From JAKEGN01 sp964465665 (GTDB taxonomy: Bacteria; Pseudomonadota; Gammaproteobacteria; Steroidobacterales; Woeseiaceae): a stretch of DNA of 10,844 nt. The stretch is taken from positions 1 through 10,844 of the forward strand of contig CAYXKM010000233.1 of assembly GCA_964465665.1 (NCBI GenBank), written 5' to 3'. The notes beneath the pieces were generated by a model. It did not search any database and had not been told where the DNA came from. It worked only from the letters and a program-made list of their open reading frames with translations. Position numbers and translations under genes: made by a program. This document shows positions 1-6,601 of the stretch, one piece after another; position 1 is the stretch's first letter, and each line of letters begins with the position of its first letter.

Positions 1-868
1 TCATTCTGCGACTTTTGCGAAGTACCTGATCGAGAGCCGCACGGGAACACTGACGGCCAGCCTCGCGCCTTCAATTCATTCCGTCTATAAAAGGCCGTTG
101 CACTTCGACGGCGGTTTGTGCCTCGTCATCTCGCAATCGGGCGCGAGCCCGGACTTGCTGGCTGTTGCGCATGCGGCGAAGCAGAGCGGCGCACATGTGC
201 TTGCAATCCTCAACATGGCGGATTCGCCACTCGCCGCTGTCGCGGACGACGTCATAGAGATCCATGCAGGTCGGGAACAAAGCGTCGCTGCAACCAAGTC
301 GTTCATTGGCTCGCTGTCGGCATTGCTGCAGCTCGTCGCCGCCTGGCAGCAGGACGATGAGCTGACCGACGCGCTCACTGGCACGCCGGATCTGTTACGC
401 AAAGCGTGGGATGCGGACTGGTGCGCGGCGCTGGAACCGATTGCCGCTGCTCGCAATGTGTTTGTCCTGGGCCGGGGCGTAGGCCTTGGCATTGCACAGG
501 AGGCGGCGCTGAAGCTGAAGGAAGTCTGTGGAGTGCACGCGGAAGCATACAGTGCAGCGGAGGTTCTGCACGGCCCGATTGCGATTGCAAAGACCGGGTT
601 CCCGGTCCTCGTTTTCGCCCAACGCGATGAAACCCGCGCCGGACTGGCGGCACTGGTAGATGAACTCCTGCGACGCGACATTGCGCTCATTACCGCTGGC
701 GTGCCGCATGGCAAGGCAATCAACCTCCCGGCAATTTCCGGTCATCCGGCGGTCGAGCCACTTCTGCGCATCCAGAGTTTTTATCGTCTTGCAGAAGGGC
801 TTTCGTTGAAACTCGGTCTCGACCCGGACCGCCCCCCGTACCTGACGAAAGTTACGGCGACGGTCTGA
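1..868 (+). CDS. Two-SIS-domain glucosamine-6-phosphate deaminase, NagB-II type (5' truncated by window edge)
   Basis: Cytoplasmic sugar isomerase-type enzyme, probably converting glucosamine-6-phosphate to fructose-6-phosphate plus ammonia. The frame is open from base 2, giving 288 visible residues. The TTG at 98 is not the start, because clear family sequence (SATFAKYLIE, then TASLAPSIHSVY) precedes it. About 45-55 N-terminal residues probably lie outside the window, judged from the usual length of about 340. Numbering from the first complete codon, SIS domain 1 shows SQSGASPD (44-51) and EQSVAATKSF (92-101). SIS domain 2 shows RG at 158-159, EAALKLKE (167-174), EVLHGP (187-192) and the GlmS-like tail DRPPYLTKVTATV. 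There is no sign of a glutaminase domain. nagA follows after 13 bases, which favours NagB-II over other SIS proteins such as FrlB or AgaS. The family is certain, the deaminase role is inferred from context. Confidence 0.88.
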   Translation, partial: HSATFAKYLIESRTGTLTASLAPSIHSVYKRPLHFDGGLCLVISQSGASPDLLAVAHAAKQSGAHVLAILNMADSPLAAVADDVIEIHAGREQSVAATKSFIGSLSALLQLVAAWQQDDELTDALTGTPDLLRKAWDADWCAALEPIAAARNVFVLGRGVGLGIAQEAALKLKEVCGVHAEAYSAAEVLHGPIAIAKTGFPVLVFAQRDETRAGLAALVDELLRRDIALITAGVPHGKAINLPAISGHPAVEPLLRIQSFYRLAEGLSLKLGLDPDRPPYLTKVTATV

Positions 869-881
869 GGGGGACCCGGGC

Positions 882-2030
882 ATGCAAGCATTCGTAAACG
901 GGGCTGTGCTGGCCAATGGCCACATCTCGGACGGTCTTGCGGTCATAGTAGACAACGGCAGGATCGTGAGCATCGTCGACAATGAGCAACTGCCGGCTGC
1001 CTGCGAGCATGTGCGGGATCTCGCCGGCTGTTACTTGCTACCGGGATTCATCGATGCCCAGGTCAATGGCGGCGGCGGCGTGTTGTTCAACGATCGCCCT
1101 GACGTGGATTGCATTTCCGTAATCGCCGCAGCACACCGACGCTTTGGTACGACAGGCATCATGCCGACAATGATCAGCGATGAGCTCGATACCGTGCGGC
1201 GCGCGATGACGGCAACCGAAGAGGCAATTGACGCGGGCGTGGCCGGCGTCGTCGGCATACACATCGAGGGGCCATTCCTCAATCCCGATCGCCGTGGCGT
1301 GCACGATCCGCATAAATTGCGCCGGCTGACAACGGCAATCGCAGACGCCATCAAGCCGATTCGGAACGGCGCAACGTTGCTGACGATTGCCCCGGAGGCA
1401 GCCGAGCCGGACGCCATTCGCCTGCTCGCCCGCAAAGGCATCATCGTTGCAGCCGGGCACACCAACGCCAGTTATGCCGAAACAATGGCCGCCATCGGGC
1501 AAGGCTTGCGCGGTTTCACGCACCTTTTCAATGCCATGTCGCAAATCGGCTCACGCGAACCGGGTGTGGTCGGCGCAGCGCTGGACTGTGACGAGACCTG
1601 GGCGGGCATCATTGCCGACGGTCACCATGTAAGTCCGGTGTCAGTAAGAGTTGCCTACCGTTGCAAGGGGCCGGACAGGATGATGTTGGTAAGCGACGCC
1701 ATGCCGCCGGTCGGCTCCGAGATCACTGAATTCTCATTGCTCGGCCGCCGCATCACTGTCGATGGCATTGTGTGCCGCGACATCAATGGCACCCTGGCCG
1801 GAACCGCCGCAAACATGGGCACCGCGCTGCGCAATATCATCGAGTTTACAGGGTGCAGCCTTGAGGACGCGTCGCGCATGGCGAGCCTGAGTCCGGCAAG
1901 ATTCCTGAGACTTGACGCGGACATGGGTTCGATACAAGTCGGCAAACGCGCTGACTTCATCATCATCGACAGGAAACTCTGCATCAAGAAGACGATTATC
2001 GGCGGCGAGGTCGTTAGCCAGTCGTCTTGA
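882..2030 (+). CDS. nagA: N-acetylglucosamine-6-phosphate deacetylase
   Basis: Amidohydrolase of 382 residues that removes acetate from GlcNAc-6-phosphate, giving the substrate of the deaminase encoded just upstream. It is full length for the family (E. coli NagA is also 382). Visible landmarks are PGFIDAQVNGGGG (54-66), where Q60 and N62 replace the HxH metal site of other amidohydrolases as in E. coli NagA; HIEGPF with E129 as metal ligand; H193 in AGHTNASY and H214 in THLFNAMS as the other ligands; D272 in LVSDAMPP as catalytic acid/base; and a C-terminal GKRADFIIID segment of the small beta domain. The pattern fits the single-zinc type. The ATG at 882 lies a few bases after a GAGGGGG purine run that overlaps the upstream stop codon, so the two genes are almost certainly one operon and translationally linked. 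The promoter lies outside the window. Confidence 0.96.
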   Translation: MQAFVNGAVLANGHISDGLAVIVDNGRIVSIVDNEQLPAACEHVRDLAGCYLLPGFIDAQVNGGGGVLFNDRPDVDCISVIAAAHRRFGTTGIMPTMISDELDTVRRAMTATEEAIDAGVAGVVGIHIEGPFLNPDRRGVHDPHKLRRLTTAIADAIKPIRNGATLLTIAPEAAEPDAIRLLARKGIIVAAGHTNASYAETMAAIGQGLRGFTHLFNAMSQIGSREPGVVGAALDCDETWAGIIADGHHVSPVSVRVAYRCKGPDRMMLVSDAMPPVGSEITEFSLLGRRITVDGIVCRDINGTLAGTAANMGTALRNIIEFTGCSLEDASRMASLSPARFLRLDADMGSIQVGKRADFIIIDRKLCIKKTIIGGEVVSQSS

Positions 2031-2043
2031 CGGATCAGTCCAG

Positions 2044-2058
2044 GCCGCATTCCGCGGC
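2044..2058. other. Small hairpin in the convergent gap between nagA and the 808-residue gene
   Basis: The 48-base gap between two converging genes contains GCCGC, a five-base loop ATTCC, and GCGGC. It is the only strong dyad in the gap and could slow polymerase from either side. Neither strand has a T-run after the stem, so it does not meet the usual form of an intrinsic terminator. Confidence 0.25.
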
Positions 2059-2078
2059 AAATAGTCGCTCGGCCCGAA

Positions 2079-4505
2079 CTAGCGCAATTCGCAGACCTTT
2101 GCTGCCATTGCATACAACAGAATAGCGAGCAACACGACGGTCGTGAAACCGAAGGTAATTGCAAGCAACGTAGCCAGGGAGGCACTCATTACCGAGGCAA
2201 AACCGTTGATGCCCCATGCCCAGGGAACGAAGTCGGGCATGCTGTTTGCAACACGGTTCAGCCCGATCGGAAATGGCATGCCCATGCAGAAGGCCAGCGG
2301 CGCTATGAGCATCACGGAGAGCAGGATCCTGATGCCATCCGGGAGCCCGGCAAACTGTGCGAAAAGCAGCGGCAGCAACACCAGATACGAGACGGCAATG
2401 ACAGCAATGGCAGCGGTGACGACTGTCAGCGGTGAGTAACCATACTTCAGCAGTAATTGCGACAAACGAGCGGATCCGGCACTGCCAAGGCCGGCGAAAA
2501 CGAGAAAACCGCTCAGCACTACTGCAACGGAGTAGAGAGGATGGCTGAGGTACAGGATGAACTTCTGTATGAATGCCATCTCGATGAACAGGAAGGCCAG
2601 GCCGAGCAAGAAAAAGTATCCGCCCATCCTTGCGCCATCGCCGCGTGGCCAATTGCGTTTGATCCGCGACAGCGGCAGCAGGATCAGGGCAGTACCGGCG
2701 AGTATTGCCTGGATAAACGTTGCTATGAGTATCAGGTAACCCCATTCAATCAATCCCGCTCCGCCGCTCCTCAACAAGCTCATGAACTCCGGCAGCGTAC
2801 GCCACTTCAGGAAGTGAAAAAAGTACGGCCGGTCGTCGGTTGCCGGCGAGATATGAAACTTATAGCGATCGATGAAGTCCTCTGGATCAGCGCCGAGCAA
2901 CGCGATGGTTCCCTCATACAAATAAGGTTCGGAGATCAGGTTGAAACGATTCGCATCGCTTGCCGGCATCGACGCATGAAATACGGTGTCGAACGAGCGC
3001 GAGCGGGCGAATTCGCGAAGCATCTCGATATCGTTTGCAGAAAACTCACTGTTTCTTACCAGCAAGGTGCTCGTGTTCCAGCTTCGAATCACCGCAATCT
3101 GCCGTTCCGGGTAGGCCGCACCTTCCCTCCGCAACGCCTCGATCGCGGTTGCGATGAGTTTCAGGCTGTCCCGCGGCGGAAGATTGAGCCAACGTGTTAT
3201 CGAGAGCATGCCCCCGGGTGCGATGTGCCGGACGTACTGCTGCATTGCCTCGATCGTGTAAAGATAGCTTTCGTTGAGCGCCTGCACGCCCGAGCCGGAG
3301 GCGGCGAAAGAATCCAGAAGCCCGATGTGAATCAGGTCGAAGCGTTTTTGACTTCGGGCGACGAAGCCCCGTGCTTCCCCAGTGTGAATCGTGATGCGTT
3401 CGTCGTCGTACAAATGGCCGGCAAAATCCGCGTAGGTTTCCCGCACCAGCTCTGTCATCTGGGGATTGAGTTCCACGGCATCGACCTGTGACGCGCCGTT
3501 GTACAGCGCCAGCAGCACGTCGGTGCCACCGCCTGCTCCGAGAACCAGTACTTTCGGATCCGTCAGCAGGTGGAAGGGCAGCGCAGCGGTAACATCGCCA
3601 AGGTAAGCGACTGCATCCAGGTCGCCGTCGAATCGGGTGATCGTGCTCATGGAGTCGCCGTCGGTGAAAACGGCGAGCTGCTCCGGCGGCTCGAAAAGCG
3701 TATTGAAGCTCAGTCCCGGTGCATGTCGAAACGGGACGCTGGAACTCTCGACTACGGTCAGGAGTCCCAGCGGGCTGGAGGTTGCAGTCAGCACCTTGCT
3801 GTCAACGACCTGCAGGGCCTGACTCAGTCCCTTGTACTCTGACATACGTAACCCAAGCCAATCCTGCGGCAGTCCGGCAACGAGTGCGAGGAACCACGCA
3901 GACTGCAGCGCGACAATCCCCTTGCGTGGCGCTGACTGCCCGGCTGCGAGCGCGGATGCAAGCAGGGCGACGGTGGCCAATGTCAGCAATGCGTGCTGCG
4001 GCGATAACAGAAACAGCAGCCCCACAATGAGCGTCGCACCGAGCCCTGCTCCGAGCAGATCAAAAAAATAGATACGGCTGATCCAGGAACGGCGACAGGT
4101 AAACGCGAGGCCGATGCAACAGGCGGCAAAGAAGAATGGCACGAGGAACACCAGGTAGATAAAGCTCAGCTTTAACAGCTGACGTGGGTCCCAGACGATC
4201 TCCAGTGCGTTGAACGGAATCCTCTGGCCGACCATGAAGCAGGCGACCATGCTTGTGCTGAACAACAGTCCACTGGCTGCAAACGCCAGAGGAAATCGCG
4301 GTTCGAGCCAGCGTTGACCGAGCGCAATGAACGTGCCGCTGGCGCCGTAACCCAATAACGCAAGGCTGATGATCATGTAGGCGAAGTGATGCCACTGGAC
4401 GATCGACAATACCCGCATCAGCAGGATCTCGTAGCCGATCGCGGCAACGGAGATCAGGAGCGTTGCGAGCAAGATCAGGCGCACGGCATTCTGGCTAGTG
4501 CGCAC
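2079..4505 (-). CDS. 14-helix membrane protein with central spermidine-synthase-like (SAM-fold) domain
   Basis: Protein of 808 residues. Roughly seven hydrophobic helices fill residues 10-213 and seven more fill 585-803. Between them lies a soluble domain with VLVLGAGGGTDV (319-330), a glycine-rich nucleotide loop; DAVELNP with E345 at the usual SAM-ribose position; a LLDSFAASGSG segment (397-407) where polyamine synthases carry DSTDP; and TDDRPYFFHF (556-565), typical of membrane-embedded members of this family. D398 keeps the first Asp of the catalytic motif, the second is replaced. The reaction and substrate are unknown; true polyamine synthesis is doubtful. Basic loops (around 64-70, 138-144, 189-195 and 613-626) suggest both ends are cytoplasmic and the SAM-like domain is periplasmic (inference). 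The start is GTG at 4505, inside the last codons of pcm (11-base overlap). It has only a weak ribosome site, so translation is probably coupled. The first helix begins at about residue 9, which fits this start. Confidence 0.87.
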   Translation of the reverse strand: MRTSQNAVRLILLATLLISVAAIGYEILLMRVLSIVQWHHFAYMIISLALLGYGASGTFIALGQRWLEPRFPLAFAASGLLFSTSMVACFMVGQRIPFNALEIVWDPRQLLKLSFIYLVFLVPFFFAACCIGLAFTCRRSWISRIYFFDLLGAGLGATLIVGLLFLLSPQHALLTLATVALLASALAAGQSAPRKGIVALQSAWFLALVAGLPQDWLGLRMSEYKGLSQALQVVDSKVLTATSSPLGLLTVVESSSVPFRHAPGLSFNTLFEPPEQLAVFTDGDSMSTITRFDGDLDAVAYLGDVTAALPFHLLTDPKVLVLGAGGGTDVLLALYNGASQVDAVELNPQMTELVRETYADFAGHLYDDERITIHTGEARGFVARSQKRFDLIHIGLLDSFAASGSGVQALNESYLYTIEAMQQYVRHIAPGGMLSITRWLNLPPRDSLKLIATAIEALRREGAAYPERQIAVIRSWNTSTLLVRNSEFSANDIEMLREFARSRSFDTVFHASMPASDANRFNLISEPYLYEGTIALLGADPEDFIDRYKFHISPATDDRPYFFHFLKWRTLPEFMSLLRSGGAGLIEWGYLILIATFIQAILAGTALILLPLSRIKRNWPRGDGARMGGYFFLLGLAFLFIEMAFIQKFILYLSHPLYSVAVVLSGFLVFAGLGSAGSARLSQLLLKYGYSPLTVVTAAIAVIAVSYLVLLPLLFAQFAGLPDGIRILLSVMLIAPLAFCMGMPFPIGLNRVANSMPDFVPWAWGINGFASVMSASLATLLAITFGFTTVVLLAILLYAMAAKVCELR

Positions 4506-5211
4506 CCGTCAAAGGCACGAACCGGACTGCCGCTATCTGGCGGGTGACGATTTCGCCGCTCTCGGATTTCTCGAGCAGGAGCAACTGCTGAGTCATGAAT
4601 CTTTCGCCAACGGGTACGATCATCCTCCCGCCTGGCCGGAGTTGCCTGATCAGTGGCGGCGGCACATGGCTTGCGGCAGCGGTCACGATAATGGCATCGA
4701 AGGGCGCATGCTCCTGCCAACCGTCGTAGCCGTCACCGAGCATGGTAGTGACATTGTCGTAGGCAAGCCGTTCCAGCCGGTCTCGTGCCTCCATGGCCAG
4801 CGGCTCGATGATCTCGATGCTGTAAACGTGTTTGACGAGCCCGGCGAGTATGGCTGCCTGGTAACCTGATCCCGTGCCGATTTCCAGAACGATGTCATCC
4901 GGTTCGGGCCGGGCCAGTTCGGTCATGAGCGCAACGATGTACGGCTGCGAAATGGTTTGCCCGTGGCCGATCGGGAGCGGCCGGTTCTCATAGGCATAGG
5001 GCTTTTGACTCGACGGTACAAATTCGTGACGTTCAACAGTGGCCAGCGCGTGCAGCACTCTCTTGTCAAAGCCGGCTTCGTTCGCATCGCGCGCCAGCGT
5101 CGCTGAGTCACGAACCTCTTCCACCATCGCCGCTCTGGCGCGGCCGTAATCCGCATCGTCAGCCTGCGCTGCAACAGGCAGGAGCAGCAGAGCAATATGG
5201 ATGTGTTTCAT
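4495..5211 (-). CDS. pcm: Protein-L-isoaspartate O-methyltransferase with predicted signal peptide
   Basis: Repair enzyme that methylates isoaspartyl residues of aged proteins using SAM; 238 residues from the chosen ATG. Residues 1-17 (MKHIHIALLLLPVAAQA, then DDADY) look like a Sec signal peptide with an AQA cleavage site, leaving about 221 residues, close to E. coli Pcm (208). Family motifs are intact: PLPIGHGQTISQPYIVALMTE from residue 78; SAM motif I VLEIGTGSGYQ (108-118); VYSIEI; GDGYDGW (159-165); FDAIIVTAAASHVPP (171-185); LRPGGRMIVPVG (191-202); and the C-terminal VRFVPL. The ATG at 5211 is preferred over the in-frame GTG at 5262 because a GAGGA site lies nine bases upstream and a TACAAT -10-like box lies within the longer frame. 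An in-frame ATG at 5127 would give a cytosolic form of 210 residues but has a poor ribosome site. The next gene overlaps the 3' end, forming an operon. The enzyme family is secure; export is predicted. Confidence 0.93.
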   Translation of the reverse strand: MKHIHIALLLLPVAAQADDADYGRARAAMVEEVRDSATLARDANEAGFDKRVLHALATVERHEFVPSSQKPYAYENRPLPIGHGQTISQPYIVALMTELARPEPDDIVLEIGTGSGYQAAILAGLVKHVYSIEIIEPLAMEARDRLERLAYDNVTTMLGDGYDGWQEHAPFDAIIVTAAASHVPPPLIRQLRPGGRMIVPVGERFMTQQLLLLEKSESGEIVTRQIAAVRFVPLTGAH

Positions 5212-5220
5212 CCGGCTTCG

Positions 5221-5225
5221 TCCTC
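5221..5225 (-). promoter_or_regulatory. Ribosome binding site deciding the pcm start
   Basis: Read on the minus strand this is GAGGA, nine bases before the ATG at 5211. It is the best Shine-Dalgarno match near any of the possible pcm starts and supports translation of the signal peptide form. Confidence 0.6.
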
Positions 5226-5245
5226 GGCACACGCGGATGCCGCCA

Positions 5246-5251
5246 ATTGTA
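5246..5251 (-). promoter_or_regulatory. Possible -10 box for the pcm operon (TACAAT)
   Basis: TACAAT on the minus strand matches the sigma-70 -10 consensus at five of six positions and would place transcription start about 25-30 bases before the pcm ATG, with the GAGGA site in the leader. No convincing -35 hexamer is visible at 16-18 bases further upstream, so this is tentative. The intergenic stretch 5212-5380 must hold the promoters of both divergent units; I could not pick a reliable rightward promoter in it. Confidence 0.3.
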
Positions 5252-5370
5252 TCGAGCCGCACGGAAAACGTGACGTGTTTCGCAGTTTTACGGTCCGCCC
5301 GGCAGATCCGTGCGATCGGTCATATTCCATAACCCAACGGATCGTCATACTGCCACGATACTCGGCATCC

Positions 5371-5375
5371 GGGAG
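5371..5375 (+). promoter_or_regulatory. Ribosome binding site supporting a TTG start
   Basis: GGGAG followed by five bases (CCAAA) and TTG at 5381. No ATG or GTG lies in frame before the transmembrane segment, so this site decides the unusual TTG start of the coiled-coil/HhH gene. Confidence 0.6.
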
Positions 5376-5380
5376 CCAAA

Positions 5381-6583
5381 TTGAGCGGATCGATCGTACA
5401 GCTAGGGGCAGTCTTGTTCATCGTCTTGGTCATAGGCGCGGCAGTCGGCTGGCTGGTTCAGGGCACGCGCAATTCGCGCAAGCTCGACAAACTGCACGCC
5501 GAATGGCAAACCAAATTCAATGCGGCTGTTCGCCAGCGCGACAGATTCAATGCCGATAACACCAAGCTGCGAACTGCAATCGAAGCGCAACAGGCCACGC
5601 TGCACCAGCACCAGTCGGCCGCCACCAAAAGCCGCGTCGAAATCGAGTCGATGCTCGAAAAACTGAAGTCTCTGGCCAAGGAGCGGTTCTCGCTGCAGGC
5701 AGACCGCGACCAGCTGGGCAAAGAACTGAACAACCTCAAAAGCACGATGGCTGAGGCGAAGCAACGGGTTACGGAACTGGACGCGGAGTTCCGGAAATCG
5801 GGTGAGATCTACAAGGGCGAGCTTGCGAAGGCGTTCGAAGCCAGGAAACTTCTCGAAGCCAAGCTCGACAGCGCGAAAGCGGAGCAGGACTCTCGCAACA
5901 ATCTGCTGAGTGCCGCAAAGGCCGAAAGTGTCTCGGTCAATAAGATGCTGGCAGCCGCGCAGTCCCGCCTCGATAACCTCGACGACCTCGAGAGAAAGGC
6001 AATCGCGCTGGAGGCGGAAAATGCACAGCTGCGCCATGATGCGTCCCTGCAGCAGCAGGAGTTGGCATCGCTGCAACGCGACGTCGAGGAACTGGAAGAG
6101 CTCAAGGTGCAGAACCGGGAGCTCGCGCATTGCCTCAAATCGATGGAAAACAGCCGCCGGCAATACGAGACCGATGCGCAGCGCTATCGCGATCAGGCTG
6201 ACAATTCCGAAAAGCTCTCAGAAACGTTGCGCATCAAGCTCGACGATGTCGAAAAGAACCTCGCCAACATGGCGAAACAACAGGACGAGGCACGCAAGCA
6301 CGTTCACAAGCAGCGCGCCGGGAAGAAAACGAACGGCGCAGACTCGCCGCCACCGCGCATGGATGACCTCACCCAGATCGTTGGCATAGGCAAGGTTTTC
6401 CAGCACACCCTGCACTCGCTTGGCATCTACACGTTCGAGCAGATTGCAAACTTTGGTGCTGACGACATCGCTCGTGTGAATCTCGCGCTCAAGGAAAGCC
6501 GGGGACGGATGGAGCAGGACGACTGGATCGGCCAGGCGAAAGAGCTGTATTTCAAGAAACACAGCGAGATGGTTGAGCACTGA
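5381..6583 (+). CDS. Membrane-anchored coiled-coil protein with C-terminal helix-hairpin-helix domain
   Basis: Protein of 400 residues in three parts. A single hydrophobic helix (about 7-28) near the N terminus is followed by RNSRKLDK, which favours a cytoplasmic body. A long region rich in Glu, Lys, Gln, Ala and Leu (about 35-315) is a strong coiled-coil candidate. After a basic Pro-rich linker comes a compact domain from 327 on: MDDLTQIVGIGKVFQHTLHS with hairpin VGIG at 334-337, LGIYTFEQIA (347-356), and the tail DDWIGQAKELY (380-390). That domain matches the helix-hairpin-helix module often annotated as a 'predicted 5' DNA nuclease, H3TH-like'. I see no nuclease active site, so the domain may only bind DNA or protein. 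The start is TTG with a good ribosome site. It is divergent from pcm and converges on the next gene with an 18-base gap. The architecture is clear, the function is unknown. Confidence 0.88.
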   Translation: MSGSIVQLGAVLFIVLVIGAAVGWLVQGTRNSRKLDKLHAEWQTKFNAAVRQRDRFNADNTKLRTAIEAQQATLHQHQSAATKSRVEIESMLEKLKSLAKERFSLQADRDQLGKELNNLKSTMAEAKQRVTELDAEFRKSGEIYKGELAKAFEARKLLEAKLDSAKAEQDSRNNLLSAAKAESVSVNKMLAAAQSRLDNLDDLERKAIALEAENAQLRHDASLQQQELASLQRDVEELEELKVQNRELAHCLKSMENSRRQYETDAQRYRDQADNSEKLSETLRIKLDDVEKNLANMAKQQDEARKHVHKQRAGKKTNGADSPPPRMDDLTQIVGIGKVFQHTLHSLGIYTFEQIANFGADDIARVNLALKESRGRMEQDDWIGQAKELYFKKHSEMVEH

Positions 6584-6601
6584 TTACCAGTGCGTTAACC
6601 C

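Noticed and set aside
98..868. TTG at 98 as the true start of the SIS protein
   Set aside because: Well-conserved SIS-domain sequence continues in frame back to base 2, so the gene is cut by the window edge.
2031..2078. Bidirectional intrinsic terminator between nagA and the membrane protein gene
   Set aside because: A five-pair hairpin exists but no T-run follows on either strand; it is kept only as a low-confidence hairpin.
2457..3491. A 344-codon plus-strand frame opposite the 808-residue membrane protein gene
   Set aside because: It lies wholly over recognisable helices and SAM-fold motifs of the minus-strand gene, has a composition unlike a folded protein family I know, and has no clear ribosome site.
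5212..5262. A 17-residue N-terminal extension of Pcm from GTG at 5262
   Set aside because: It is polar and arginine-rich, would bury the signal peptide, overlaps the TACAAT box, and the ATG at 5211 has a much better ribosome site.
5261..5285. Repeated ACGT-like words in the pcm upstream region as an operator
   Set aside because: The symmetry is imperfect (AAAC and GTTT arms with mismatched centre) and could arise by chance.
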